Positions 1-8,839 of a stretch of 64,000 nt of DNA are shown here, piece by piece. How positions within the stretch are numbered: position 1 is the first letter of the stretch; the number at the start of each line of letters is the position of its first letter. The DNA lies in NCBI GenBank assembly GCA_018223185.1, contig JAAEYW010000005.1:62001-126000 (forward strand), read 5' to 3'. The position numbers and the translations under genes were made by a program. The notes below the pieces were generated by a model. It worked only from the letters and a program-made list of their open reading frames with translations, did not search any database and had not been told where the DNA came from. The DNA is from Oceanospirillales bacterium (lineage in GTDB: Bacteria; Pseudomonadota; Gammaproteobacteria; Pseudomonadales; Balneatricaceae).

Positions 1-703
1 TCAGCATATCCACTGCCCAGGCCACCTGCCCTGGCGTAGTAAAGGCACTGATTGAGGACTCAGCCTTCATATCATTCAGCACATCATCAACACTGCAGCC
101 ACGCATCTCCGCCCGGGCCACGGCCACCTTTCTCAGCCGTTCGGTATCAGCAGGGCCTGGCGCGATCACATGGGCAGTAACACCCCGGTCACCATAGGCC
201 AGACTAAGCTGCCGGGAAACATTAAACAGCGCCGCATTGGCCACACCAGCAGATGCTGCATAGGCAGTCGGTTCAAGACCATAGTGTCCGCCAATAGAGA
301 TCAGTCGACTACCGTCGGTCAGGAAACCATCAGCAGCCCGGCTCAGGCGCAACAGTCCACCCACTTTGATATTCACAGCATCAACCATGGTAGCCGTTGG
401 CGCGTCCAGAATTCCGCCAGCCACACCCACTCCCGGGCCATGCACCACCGCTCTGACCGTGCCATTATGAACAGTGCCGTCCAGAACTCTACGAATCGCC
501 TCAATAGCGCTGTCATTGCTGATATCAGCCACGCAGGAAATAACGCCCTCATGGGTTTCTGACAAGGCCTGCAAACTGTCTGCTGAACGCGCCACAGCGA
601 CAACTTTGAGTCCCCGGGCCAGCAATCGCTCAACAATAGCCTGGCCAAAAGCACCGGTCGCGCCGACAACAATCGCGGTTTCCCCCTTAAAATCTGTTTT
701 CAT
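1..703 (-). CDS. Short-chain dehydrogenase/reductase (SDR), partial at window edge
   Basis: The reading frame starts at an ATG at 703 and is open to the window edge, so about 234 residues are seen and the C-terminus is missing. It has the Rossmann-type Gly-rich turn GATGAFG (residues 14-20) near the N-terminus and a Ser136/Tyr148 pair spaced as in classical SDRs. The catalytic Lys expected four residues after Tyr148 is Ala (YAASAG), so oxidoreductase activity is doubtful. It follows the aldolase gene by about 25 bp on the same strand, so it is probably the last or a late gene of the meta-cleavage operon. Its substrate cannot be told. The family call is firm; function is unknown. Confidence 0.8.
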   Translation of the reverse strand, partial: MKTDFKGETAIVVGATGAFGQAIVERLLARGLKVVAVARSADSLQALSETHEGVISCVADISNDSAIEAIRRVLDGTVHNGTVRAVVHGPGVGVAGGILDAPTATMVDAVNIKVGGLLRLSRAADGFLTDGSRLISIGGHYGLEPTAYAASAGVANAALFNVSRQLSLAYGDRGVTAHVIAPGPADTERLRKVAVARAEMRGCSVDDVLNDMKAESSISAFTTPGQVAWAVDML

Positions 704-727
704 CTCAAGCGCCTTTCAATCGATCGG

Positions 728-1771
728 TTAAAAGCTCTCTTTCAATAAACCACGCTGTTTCGCCATGGTCATCGCGGTGTCCTGAATCATATCCTCCTGA
801 CCACCGATCATCTTCTTGCGGCCCAGTTCAACCAGAATATCCCGGGCCGGAACCCCAAACCTCTCTGCCGCACGTTTAGCGTGGAGCAGGAAGGTAGAGT
901 AAACCCCCGCGTAACCAAGCGTCAGTGAGTCTTTATCAACCCGGACAATGTGGTCCATCATCGGAAAGATAATCTCATCAGCAATATCCATGGTTTTAAA
1001 TAGGTCGACACCGGTCTCGATTCCCATCCGCTCGCAGACCGCGATAAACACCTCCAACGGCGTATTTCCCGCCCCGGCACCCAGACCGGCCACCGAGCCG
1101 TCAATGCGTGAAGCACCAGCCGCCACTGCAGCGATTGAGTTAGATATCCCCAGCCCCATATTATGGTGGCCATGAAAACCGATCTCGGTCTCGGGTTTCA
1201 GGACATCACGAAGCGCAGTGACACGTTGAGTAACATCTTCCGGCAACATAAAGCCTGCTGAGTCGGTGATATAGACAGTGTTGGCACCGTAGGACTCCAT
1301 CTTTTTCGCTTCTTGTGCCAATGAGGTGGCATCAGAAAGATGAGACATCATCAGAAAGCCGGTGGTATCCATTCCCAGTTCACGGGCATAGGCAATATGC
1401 TGGGGTGAGGTGTCCGCTTCGGTACAGTGGGTTGCCACATGTACGCTGCGGGCACCTGCACTATAGGCAGATTTCAGCTCTTTCATGGTGCCCAGCCCCG
1501 GTAACAGCAGAACAGAGACAATCGCCTGCTTCATTCGCGATGCAACCGCTTCGATATACGCTTCATTGCTGGCCAGCGCAAAACCATGTTGCAGCGAGTT
1601 GCCGCCCAGACCCGCGCCATGAGTCACCTGAATATAGGGCATCCCCGCATCATCAAGGGCGGTCGCGACTTTAACCATCTGCTCTACCGAGATCTGTTCC
1701 CGTTTGGCATGCATACCGTCGCGCAGACACATATCATGCAGAATAATTTTACGTCCTTTCAGATGACTCAT
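728..1771 (-). CDS. dmpG: 4-hydroxy-2-oxovalerate aldolase
   Basis: The 347-residue protein matches the DmpG/BphI/MhpE aldolase family in length and in its HMGL-like TIM barrel. The N-terminus carries the conserved LRDGMHAKR loop, and [11 protein letters not shown] holds the metal-binding His pair. The reaction splits 4-hydroxy-2-oxovalerate into pyruvate and acetaldehyde. In this family the aldolase forms a complex with the acylating acetaldehyde dehydrogenase and channels acetaldehyde to it. The ATG overlaps the stop of dmpF by one base (TAATG), fitting translational coupling of the two partners. It is the last carbon-cleavage step of the catechol meta pathway encoded here. Confidence 0.95.
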   Translation of the reverse strand: MSHLKGRKIILHDMCLRDGMHAKREQISVEQMVKVATALDDAGMPYIQVTHGAGLGGNSLQHGFALASNEAYIEAVASRMKQAIVSVLLLPGLGTMKELKSAYSAGARSVHVATHCTEADTSPQHIAYARELGMDTTGFLMMSHLSDATSLAQEAKKMESYGANTVYITDSAGFMLPEDVTQRVTALRDVLKPETEIGFHGHHNMGLGISNSIAAVAAGASRIDGSVAGLGAGAGNTPLEVFIAVCERMGIETGVDLFKTMDIADEIIFPMMDHIVRVDKDSLTLGYAGVYSTFLLHAKRAAERFGVPARDILVELGRKKMIGGQEDMIQDTAMTMAKQRGLLKESF

Positions 1772-2685
1772 TACGCCACCTCCACAGGGTTCAGTTCAAT
1801 TTTCCCAGCCAGTATTTCTTCCGCAAACATCTCCGCCGTCCGGGTTGCAGCAGCGGTCATGATGTCGAGATTTCCGGCATACTTAGGCAGATAATCGCCC
1901 AACCCCTCAACCTCCATAAACACGGCGACTTTATTCCCCTCGAAACTCGGCCCGTTGACCAGTTTGTAACCCGGTACATATTTCTGCACCTCTTTGATCA
2001 TTGCCATAACCGATGCAGTGATCTTCTCCTCATCCGGCTCACCTTCCGTCAGACAGTAGATAGTGTTACGCATAATCATCGGCGGTTCTGCCGGGTTAAT
2101 AATCGCCAGCGCCTTACCTTTTTTCGCACCACCCACCACCTCAATGGCATTTGAGGTGGTGTAGGTAAACTCATCCAGATTAGCCCGGGTGCCAGGTCCT
2201 ATCGATTTAGAGGACAGACTGGCAATAATCTCAGCGTACTCAACGCCCTGCACCTGAGAGACCGCACTGACAATCGGAATCGTCGCCTGACCCGCACAGG
2301 AGATCATATTGACGTTCATCTCCACTTTTTCAGCGTGTTGCTTCAGGTTGACCGGCGGCACACACAAAGGACCGATGGCTGCGGGAGTCAGGTCGATCAT
2401 CATCACACCCAGTTCATTTAACTTGCGGCTGTTCTCCGCATGGACATAAGCACTGGTTGCATCGAAGGCGATCTGAATACCATCTTCCAGAACATGGGGA
2501 AGCAACCCGTCAATGCCGTCGGCCGTGGTTTTCAGTCCCATAGCCGCAGCCCGGGCAAGCCCTTCTGATTCAGGGTCTATACCCACCATCCAGACCGGTT
2601 CCAACACCTCACTGCGTTGAATTTTATAGATCAGATCGGTGCCAATATTGCCCGATCCGATCAATGCACATCTGATCTTTTTCAT
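1771..2685 (-). CDS. dmpF: Acetaldehyde dehydrogenase (acylating)
   Basis: The 304-residue protein belongs to the DmpF/BphJ/MhpF family, which converts acetaldehyde, NAD+ and CoA to acetyl-CoA. The N-terminal GSGNIGTDL is the NAD-binding glycine motif. The nucleophilic Cys lies in [11 protein letters not shown], at about residue 130. It sits between the tautomerase (4-bp overlap with its 3' end) and the aldolase (1-bp overlap), as expected for the channelling aldolase-dehydrogenase complex. There is no truncation or unusual feature. Confidence 0.95.
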   Translation of the reverse strand: MKKIRCALIGSGNIGTDLIYKIQRSEVLEPVWMVGIDPESEGLARAAAMGLKTTADGIDGLLPHVLEDGIQIAFDATSAYVHAENSRKLNELGVMMIDLTPAAIGPLCVPPVNLKQHAEKVEMNVNMISCAGQATIPIVSAVSQVQGVEYAEIIASLSSKSIGPGTRANLDEFTYTTSNAIEVVGGAKKGKALAIINPAEPPMIMRNTIYCLTEGEPDEEKITASVMAMIKEVQKYVPGYKLVNGPSFEGNKVAVFMEVEGLGDYLPKYAGNLDIMTAAATRTAEMFAEEILAGKIELNPVEVA

Positions 2686-2909
2686 GCTTTATCCTCTGCT
2701 GCAGAGGTCGCTACCCGGGTCTGATCGGATGCCCGGCCAGCACGCCCCCCCACATAGAACTCATCCTTTTTGTGCTCGGTCACCAGAATACGTACTGTAT
2801 CAATGCTGACACCAAAACCTTCAGCAGCCGCCTTTGAAATGGCAGCAGCGGCCTGCGCCTTAATCTCAGAGCTGCGCCCTTCCAGAATATGAACTTCAAT
2901 AATTGGCAT
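2682..2909 (-). CDS. dmpI: 4-oxalocrotonate tautomerase family enzyme
   Basis: A 75-residue protein with the tautomerase N-terminus [11 protein letters not shown] after removal of Met: the catalytic Pro1 and the Arg of EGR are present, and a second Arg lies in DTVRILV. It is slightly longer than the usual 62-residue XylH/DmpI, with an Ala-rich tail. In the pathway it isomerises 2-hydroxymuconate (4-oxalocrotonate enol) to the keto form. It sits between the 4-oxalocrotonate decarboxylase and acetaldehyde dehydrogenase genes and overlaps the latter by 4 bp, so co-translation is likely. Confidence 0.88.
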   Translation of the reverse strand: MPIIEVHILEGRSSEIKAQAAAAISKAAAEGFGVSIDTVRILVTEHKKDEFYVGGRAGRASDQTRVATSAAEDKA

Positions 2910-2918
2910 AATTATTCC

Positions 2919-3716
2919 TCACTCCTCAAACCGAATTGAGATGGAGCCCAGTTCCTGAAACCGGGCAATAACATGGTCTCCGGGGGACACAGCTACGGCT
3001 GCTGTGATCCCACCACTCATAACAAAACTACCGGCAGGCAGCTCCTCTCCCATGTCGGCGAGAATATTGACCAGCATAGCGACTGCCTCCGCCGGGTGGT
3101 CCATCACCGCAGCAGCGGCTCCCATCTCGACAATCTCACCATTTTTTTCCAGTACTGCGCCGATGGTTGGCAGATCCAGTTCATCTACATAGCGGGGACG
3201 GCCACCGCCCACAAAACGCGCCGAAGATCCGTTATCCGCAACGACACTCTCCAGATCGAATCTGAAGCCTGTAAATCGCGAGTCGATCACCTCGATAGCG
3301 GGTAATACATAGTCAGTTGCCTGCAACACATCCGCTGCAGTACAGCCCGGCCCCACCAGACGTTCGCGGGTGACAAACGCGATTTCACACTCCACCCGCG
3401 GATGCACCAGGTCAGCTGTTGAGATCACCGAGTTTTCAGGCCGTGACATTTTGTCGGTTAAAAAACCGATAGAGGGCTGATCCACCCCCATCTGTTTCAT
3501 CTTCGCCCGGGAGGTCAGTCCCGCTTTCCAGCCAATCAGCTTATGACCCTGTTCAATAAAACGTTTTCGCAGCGCAGTCTGAATTGCATAACCGTCGGCC
3601 ATGGTCATCGACGGGTATTCATCGGTTAGCTTAGGGATTGCATAGGCCCGGGTCTGAGCGCCTTCCACACGTTCACACAAACGTATTACTGCTTCTCTGT
3701 TCAGGGTTGTTTTCAT
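2919..3716 (-). CDS. dmpH: 4-oxalocrotonate decarboxylase (2-oxo-3-hexenedioate decarboxylase)
   Basis: The 265-residue protein is of the hydratase/decarboxylase family. Its C-terminal GGITAAVAVSPGD and the internal LIGWKAGLTSRAKMKQMGV resemble DmpH/XylI more than the hydratase paralogue next door. The Mg-binding acidic residues are expected in PRVECEIAFV and IEVIDSRF. It would decarboxylate 2-oxo-3-hexenedioate to 2-hydroxypenta-2,4-dienoate, and in this family it forms a complex with the hydratase. Its start overlaps the hydratase stop by 4 bp. The assignment between the two paralogues rests on remembered family sequences and could be swapped, though this is unlikely. Confidence 0.9.
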   Translation of the reverse strand: MKTTLNREAVIRLCERVEGAQTRAYAIPKLTDEYPSMTMADGYAIQTALRKRFIEQGHKLIGWKAGLTSRAKMKQMGVDQPSIGFLTDKMSRPENSVISTADLVHPRVECEIAFVTRERLVGPGCTAADVLQATDYVLPAIEVIDSRFTGFRFDLESVVADNGSSARFVGGGRPRYVDELDLPTIGAVLEKNGEIVEMGAAAAVMDHPAEAVAMLVNILADMGEELPAGSFVMSGGITAAVAVSPGDHVIARFQELGSISIRFEE

Positions 3717-4510
3717 ACTGCGCTTCTCCCGTCAAATTTAACCTTACAGCGACCCAGCCCACCCACGTTGCACTCAAGTTCATCACCGTGCTGCACGGCC
3801 ACCAACTCAGACTGAGAACCTGACAGAATCACTTCACCCGCTTTAAAAGGGATACCCAGTTCACCCAGAGTATTCGCCAGCCAGGCGACAGCGTTTGCGG
3901 GTGACCCCTGCACTGCAGCGCCGACGCTGGTTGAGTAAAGCTCACCATTTTTATGCAGTACCATGCCGGCCAGGGTCAGATCCAGCTTACGCGGGTCACC
4001 TTTCACATCACCAAGCACGTAAACGCCGCAGGAAGCATTATCCGCAACGGTATCCTGAATCCTGATTTTCCAGTCGGTAATACGGGAATCGACAATCTCG
4101 AAACAGGGCACGACATAATCGGTCGCCCTGATAACATCCATCGCGGTAATACCGGGGCCATTCAAATCCTCTTTCAAAACAAAGGCCAGTTCAGCCTCAG
4201 CTTTTGGCTGAATCAAACCATCCAGATCGATAACATTACCGTCACTCATCAGCATGCCGGAGGTAAGAATGCCAAAGTCAGGCTGAAACACTCCCAGAAA
4301 CTGTTGTACCGGTTTACTGGTCACCCCAATCTTCTTACCGACAACGGATTCTCCGGCATCCAGTCGACGGGCAACGAAGCGTTGTTGTATCTGATAAGCC
4401 TGCTCCAGCGTGATATCCAGGCCCCGCTCAGTAAACGGTTTTATGGTGCTGCGTGACAGAAAGGCAGCATACAACTCATCACCCAGCCGATTGATCATCT
4501 CCTGATCCAT
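3713..4510 (-). CDS. dmpE: 2-hydroxypenta-2,4-dienoate hydratase (2-oxopent-4-enoate hydratase)
   Basis: About 265 residues from the ATG at 4510. An upstream ATG at 4537 is in frame but lies inside the dehydrogenase gene, while the 4510 start has a GAGGTG ribosome site a few bases before it. Family signatures are VVGKKIGVTSKPVQ, KAEAELAFVLK and CFEIVDSRI. It hydrates 2-hydroxypentadienoate to 4-hydroxy-2-oxovalerate, the aldolase substrate. It follows the dehydrogenase stop by 7 bp and overlaps dmpH by 4 bp. Confidence 0.92.
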   Translation of the reverse strand: MDQEMINRLGDELYAAFLSRSTIKPFTERGLDITLEQAYQIQQRFVARRLDAGESVVGKKIGVTSKPVQQFLGVFQPDFGILTSGMLMSDGNVIDLDGLIQPKAEAELAFVLKEDLNGPGITAMDVIRATDYVVPCFEIVDSRITDWKIRIQDTVADNASCGVYVLGDVKGDPRKLDLTLAGMVLHKNGELYSTSVGAAVQGSPANAVAWLANTLGELGIPFKAGEVILSGSQSELVAVQHGDELECNVGGLGRCKVKFDGRSAV

Positions 4511-4517
4511 AACCACC

Positions 4518-5978
4518 TCACAACTTGACGCAGACATTGCGCATCTCGGTATAAAATTCTAGAGAGTGCACACCGCCTTCACGCCCAATACCAGACTGTT
4601 TAGCACCGCCAAATGCAGTTCGCAGATCCCGCAGGAACCAGCTGTTAATCCAGGTCACTCCGACATCAACCGCTGCCGCCATGCGGTGTGCACGGGCCAG
4701 GTCATTGGTCCAGATCGTGGTGGACAGCCCATAATCATTGGCATTGGCATAGCCAATCACTTCTGACTCGGTATCAAACGGGCAGATATGGCAGCAGGGA
4801 CCAAAGATCTCTTCGCGAACAACGGTTGCGGTTTCCGGCAGCCCGGTCCAGATAGTGGGCTGAACCCAGTTACCTTCAACCAGTTCAGCGGGCATCTCCG
4901 GAATACCGCCACCGGTGACCACCGTAGCCCCCTCTTCCACCGCCTTGCGATAATATGAGAGCACTTTGTCCTGATGTTCTCTGCTGATCAGCGGGCCATA
5001 GTTGGACTCATGGTTTTCAGGGCGGCCATATTTGACCGCTTCAGCCTTCTGTTTCAGTGCACTGACGAAACGATCAAAGAGTGACCGTTCGACATAGACC
5101 TTTTCTGTCCCAAGACAGACCTGCCCGGTATTCAGAAAAGCGGAGCGGAAGATGCCATCCACCGCGGCATCAAAATCCGCATCGGCAAACACGATACCGG
5201 CGTTCTTACCGCCCATCTCGAAGGAGACATCACGACATCCTTCAGCGGCCGCTTTCATAATGGCGGTGCCGGTACGGGTTTCGCCGGTAAAGGTGATCGC
5301 ATCAACAGACTGGTTCTGGGTCAGAAACTCACCGGCGGAATCGGGGCCGAAACCATGCACGACGTTAAACACCCCTTTGGGGATTCCCACTGAGTTCATC
5401 ACTTCACCCAGCAGAGTTGTGGTCAGCGGTGTTTCTTCCGAAGGCTTAACCACAACAGTGTTACCACAGGCGAGCGCTGGCCCCACTTTCCAGGTCATTA
5501 GCAGGAACGGGGCATTCCAGGGTGAGATAACACCGATAACGCCTTTCGGCACCCGCAGCCCATAGTTCAGAGCACCCCGTCCATCAGGGGTTGCCATCTG
5601 ATAACTTTCGGTGGGTACATTTTTAATAATGTCGGCGAACACTTTAAAGTTCGCCGCCCCCCGGGGGATAAAAGCATGGGTCATAACATGATGAGGCTGC
5701 CCGGTATCGGCCATCTCTGCCGCGACAAAGTCATCAAAACGACGGGTAATTTCATCGGCAACGCCATAGAGAAGATCAACCCGCTGATCAACGGTCAGCT
5801 GGCCCCATTCACCGTGCATTGCCGCTTTTGCCGCAGCAACAGCCCGATCAACATCGGCCCGACCCGCTTCAGAGATACTGGCAATGACGCTGTTATCCAC
5901 AGGTGAGCGCTTGTCAAACCGGCGCCCTGATTCAGCCTCAACAAACTCACCATTTATAAAATTATTAACTTGATGCAT
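4518..5978 (-). CDS. dmpC: 2-hydroxymuconic semialdehyde dehydrogenase
   Basis: The 486-residue NAD-dependent aldehyde dehydrogenase has the family motifs in order: SPWNAPFLLMTWK, FTGETRTGT, FEMGGKNAGIVF (general-base Glu), NTGQVCLGTEKVY (nucleophilic Cys) and EEIFGPCCHICPF. Length and neighbours identify it as the DmpC/XylG step, which oxidises the ring-fission product to 4-oxalocrotonate. It heads the lower-pathway run dmpCEHIFG-SDR and is preceded by its own copy of the composite operator at 6045-6092. A GGTG-type ribosome site precedes the ATG. Confidence 0.93.
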   Translation of the reverse strand: MHQVNNFINGEFVEAESGRRFDKRSPVDNSVIASISEAGRADVDRAVAAAKAAMHGEWGQLTVDQRVDLLYGVADEITRRFDDFVAAEMADTGQPHHVMTHAFIPRGAANFKVFADIIKNVPTESYQMATPDGRGALNYGLRVPKGVIGVISPWNAPFLLMTWKVGPALACGNTVVVKPSEETPLTTTLLGEVMNSVGIPKGVFNVVHGFGPDSAGEFLTQNQSVDAITFTGETRTGTAIMKAAAEGCRDVSFEMGGKNAGIVFADADFDAAVDGIFRSAFLNTGQVCLGTEKVYVERSLFDRFVSALKQKAEAVKYGRPENHESNYGPLISREHQDKVLSYYRKAVEEGATVVTGGGIPEMPAELVEGNWVQPTIWTGLPETATVVREEIFGPCCHICPFDTESEVIGYANANDYGLSTTIWTNDLARAHRMAAAVDVGVTWINSWFLRDLRTAFGGAKQSGIGREGGVHSLEFYTEMRNVCVKL

Positions 5979-6044
5979 TGCTGCTCACCTTTGTTTAATG
6001 ACTGATGGCATTTTCTGTTCCAACCAGTTTATGCAGCCAACCAG

Positions 6045-6092
6045 ATACCGTCTAATACCGTTTAATACCATCATCGATACCTAATAGGTATC
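6045..6092 (-). promoter_or_regulatory. Composite operator upstream of dmpC
   Basis: Three ATACC direct repeats begin at 6045, 6055 and 6065 (10-bp steps; the first two units are ATACCGTCTA and ATACCGTTTA). They are followed at 6076-6092 by a perfect inverted repeat, GATACCTA-A-TAGGTATC. The same layout, with identical 10/10/12 spacing, recurs at 7256-7302 before dmpB. It ends about 67 bp upstream of the dmpC start. A transcription factor site is inferred. Helically phased 10-bp repeats are known for IclR-type catabolic regulators such as PcaU, but no regulator gene is in the window. Confidence 0.65.
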
Positions 6093-6168
6093 AGATGTAA
6101 GACAAAAAAACACTCAGGATAAGGGTGCCAGTCATCTGAAAAAATTTAAAAAGAGTTCAGAGGGTTAA

Positions 6169-6198
6169 AGCTGCATACCGCTAATCCGATATGCAGCT
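6169..6198 (-). other. Stem-loop after dmpB
   Basis: AGCTGCATA (6169-6177) and TATGCAGCT (6190-6198) form a perfect 9-bp stem with a 12-nt loop, 10 bp after the dmpB stop. On the minus strand only TTTAA follows, so it is a weak terminator at best. It could act as an attenuator or mRNA end that sets dioxygenase expression apart from the downstream genes. Confidence 0.5.
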
Positions 6199-6208
6199 AA
6201 GCCAGTCA

Positions 6209-7138
6209 TCAGGTGACAATTGTCAGGAAAGATTCATGCAGTTTACGTTGCGGATAATCCAGTCCCTGTGGGAAGTGATCCCAGTCCCAGGTGATGGTTT
6301 CATAATCAGGATAGGGCTGATAACCGCCCATAAAGGTTTCAAAACGGTTGCCGGAAGGGTCCCACGCATAGATCGTACAACCACGGGTAATGCCGTGACG
6401 GGTCGGACCAATATCCACCGACACCTCATTCATCGACATAATATCTCCGGCACGCAGCACTTTCTCCCAGCTTTCCATCAGGAACGAGCAATGGTGTAGC
6501 TTGCCAGGTTCAGGGTGTTCAACGAAGGCGATATCATGAACTTTGTGAGAACAGGACAGCCACAGCGCCGCTTCAAACTCACCATCCTCAGCGAGAACCC
6601 GTTCCACCAGAAAGAACCCCAGAATATCTTCAAAAATCTTTTTGTTGGCAGCGACATTCGGCCCGTATAACAGCATGTGATCCAGACGAACTGGCGCAAT
6701 GCCATGTTCACTGGCACTATTCCAGGGGCCGGGGTTGTCATTGGTCAACCCGTTACCGACAGCGCTTTTTTCAGCATACAGCTCCATCACATGGCCGGTT
6801 GGCAGAGTAAAACGAACCCGTTCGCCGGTTTCAAGCATCTCGCCTGCCGGCATACGGGTGGTTTCAATGCCATACTCCTGCAGATCCGCCTCCAGCTTGT
6901 CCAGCGTCGCGGCATTGAGAACTTTAAAACCAAAGAAGTCCATACCGGCTTCTTCAGCCTGTCGGATGATATAACTGTTATGGTCCCGCTCATCCCAGCA
7001 CTTGAAGTAAACCCGGCCCTGATCATCACGACCGGTTTCAACCAAACCCAGGACATCACGATAAAAGCGCGCACTATCTTCCAGATCAAATACACGAATC
7101 TGTACATGTCCAGGTCTTAATACACCCGTCATTGCCAT
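6209..7138 (-). CDS. dmpB: Catechol 2,3-dioxygenase (extradiol, XylE/DmpB type)
   Basis: The 309-residue two-domain vicinal-oxygen-chelate protein is close in length to XylE (307). Ferrous-iron ligands are visible as His154 (RLDHMLLYG), His215 (GKLHHCSF) and Glu267 (GNRFETF). Active-site residues of the family are present in AFVEHP, GPTRHGIT and CTIYAWDPSGN. It opens the catechol ring to 2-hydroxymuconic semialdehyde. It is followed by a stem-loop and then a second operator, so it may be transcribed alone or with partial read-through into dmpC. No ferredoxin (XylT-like) or ring hydroxylase gene is in the window. Confidence 0.96.
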   Translation of the reverse strand: MAMTGVLRPGHVQIRVFDLEDSARFYRDVLGLVETGRDDQGRVYFKCWDERDHNSYIIRQAEEAGMDFFGFKVLNAATLDKLEADLQEYGIETTRMPAGEMLETGERVRFTLPTGHVMELYAEKSAVGNGLTNDNPGPWNSASEHGIAPVRLDHMLLYGPNVAANKKIFEDILGFFLVERVLAEDGEFEAALWLSCSHKVHDIAFVEHPEPGKLHHCSFLMESWEKVLRAGDIMSMNEVSVDIGPTRHGITRGCTIYAWDPSGNRFETFMGGYQPYPDYETITWDWDHFPQGLDYPQRKLHESFLTIVT

Positions 7139-7255
7139 AACAAACGCTCCAGTTTTTATCTTATTTTTATAAAATATGACGCATCAATGCATCACCGCTG
7201 TTCAATACTATCAGGTAGTGTTTTCCCGTACTTTCCAGTGTAAGCGGGTCAGTAA

Positions 7256-7302
7256 ATACCGTCTAATACCGTTTAATACCTAATGAGATACCTTTTAAGT
7301 AT
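7256..7302 (-). promoter_or_regulatory. Composite operator upstream of dmpB
   Basis: ATACC direct repeats at 7256, 7266 and 7276 are followed at 7288-7302 by the inverted element ATAC-CTTTTAA-GTAT. The spacing 10/10/12 is the same as in the dmpC copy, and the first 25 bp of the two copies are identical. It lies about 118 bp before the dioxygenase start. The rest of 7139-7526 is AT-rich and has no gene. Confidence 0.65.
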
Positions 7303-7526
7303 TGAAAAACAGGTCACTGAACTACCGTTGAAAAAGCGCGGTCCACAGCGGAAAGCTGACACCCGCCACTTACCCTCACTTTATTAATCTGGAAACCAGG
7401 AAACAATCCGCTACATATCCGATTCTGTAACCGCCCGCTAATGGTTCTGATGTTTTACAGCCAGATCACTTCGCCGCATGATCCAAGCGAAAGCGGTCTG
7501 CGTAACGCTGAAAAAAGGAGCCTCTT

Positions 7527-7829
7527 ATGCAGATCTCTCAAATGAAAACCTACGCACAATCAAAACTGATCACTGCTGTGAAATTTATCGAATCAGGTTG
7601 CAGCCCTATCGTGATAGAGCTTTCATATACCAAAGATAAAGCGATGCACAGGGAGCTCCTGACCCGGGGCACAGAAGTTGTTACCTGCAAATGTCTGGAA
7701 CAAGCGTACTGCATATGCAGAAACGCAGGTATCCACAAGGCGGAGCTGGTACAAATTATGACCCACGACGAAGCCAGTGCAGGAGACACCCTTGCCGGTC
7801 AGAATAACCCTATGATGCTGCGTTTCTGA
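7527..7829 (+). CDS. Small conserved-looking protein, possibly DUF6482
   Basis: A 100-residue protein with a clear AAGGAG ribosome site 7-8 bases before its ATG. It is Cys-rich in the middle (CKCLEQAYCICRN) and has no signal peptide or membrane segment. Length and general layout recall the DUF6482 family of marine gammaproteobacteria, but this is weak recall and not a motif match. Its stop is one base before the start of the flavoprotein gene, so the two are almost certainly co-transcribed and perhaps functionally linked. Function is unknown. Confidence 0.6.
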   Translation: MQISQMKTYAQSKLITAVKFIESGCSPIVIELSYTKDKAMHRELLTRGTEVVTCKCLEQAYCICRNAGIHKAELVQIMTHDEASAGDTLAGQNNPMMLRF

Positions 7830-7830
7830 C

Positions 7831-8823
7831 ATGACTAAAAAAATTGCCATTATTGGTGCAGGATTAGCCGGATCTGTACTTGCTGAGCGTCTGAGTTTCT
7901 CCGCTGACGTTACCTTATTTGAAAAAAGCAGAGGGACCGGTGGCAGAATCTCATCCTGCAGACTGGATGACTATTCTGCAGATCTGGGTGCCCCCTGGTT
8001 CAGCCCGTCTACAGAGAGATTCCGCATGTGGCTGGAACAGCAGCCTGAGATAACCCGTTGGCAGCCGCAGGTATGTGATTTCAATCATGTGCAGACTGCA
8101 TCTGACTGCCTCTATGTCGCCGGGCCAAAGCAAAGCGCTCTGACACGCCGCCTCTCCAGTTATGCAAAACTTATCACTCAGTGCAGGGTTGCATCGGTTC
8201 TACCCCGGCCAACTGAACAAACGCCCCGGACCCTTTTACATGATGATCAGTTAATAGAACTCGGCTGTTTTGATAGCGTCATCATTACAACACCGGTGCA
8301 GCAGGCAAAAGCACTACTTGAAGCGATACCCGAATTTTCCAACAGAACTGCAAGCATTAGTACAGATCCCTGCTGGGTTTGCGTAGTAAAAATAAAAGGT
8401 CAGCTGGACAGCGCTGATGTTTTTTATGGTGACCACCCGGTACTCTTCCGTTGCACCAAAGATAGTGCCAAACCTGGACGACAATCAGAGGAAAACTGCG
8501 AAACCTGGGTACTGGAAGCTACAAAACACTGGAGTACGAACCATATAGATGCCAATGCAACCGATATATTCGACGCTTTGTACGCAGCATTCTGCCAGCT
8601 TATTCATAAGACGCCCGACATACTCTCCAGCCGGACACATCGCTGGCTACTGGCCCGACACCGTATGGTATGCCCTACGCCTTTTCTCTGGAATTCAGAA
8701 ACAGGTATTGGCGCATGTGGTGACTGGTTCAACGGAGTTGGCTTAACAAACCAAAACGGCATAGAAACCAGCTGGCTGAGCGCCAACGCACTGGCCGATG
8801 CCATACTTCAGGAGAGCCTGTAA
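7831..8823 (+). CDS. FAD-dependent oxidoreductase, renalase-like
   Basis: The 330-residue protein opens with the dinucleotide-binding motif IAIIGAGLAGSVLAERL, then LFEKSRGTGGRISS and ADLGAPWFSPS, as in the renalase/amine-oxidase-like flavoproteins of bacteria. The C-terminal GIGACGDWFNGVGL is the second FAD contact of this group. It is predicted cytosolic with no membrane segment. Bacterial renalases oxidise off-form dihydro-nicotinamide isomers, but whether this member does so is not shown. It is coupled to the small gene upstream and converges on the TPR protein gene. Confidence 0.8.
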   Translation: MTKKIAIIGAGLAGSVLAERLSFSADVTLFEKSRGTGGRISSCRLDDYSADLGAPWFSPSTERFRMWLEQQPEITRWQPQVCDFNHVQTASDCLYVAGPKQSALTRRLSSYAKLITQCRVASVLPRPTEQTPRTLLHDDQLIELGCFDSVIITTPVQQAKALLEAIPEFSNRTASISTDPCWVCVVKIKGQLDSADVFYGDHPVLFRCTKDSAKPGRQSEENCETWVLEATKHWSTNHIDANATDIFDALYAAFCQLIHKTPDILSSRTHRWLLARHRMVCPTPFLWNSETGIGACGDWFNGVGLTNQNGIETSWLSANALADAILQESL

Positions 8824-8839
8824 TATTAAGCGGACTACC

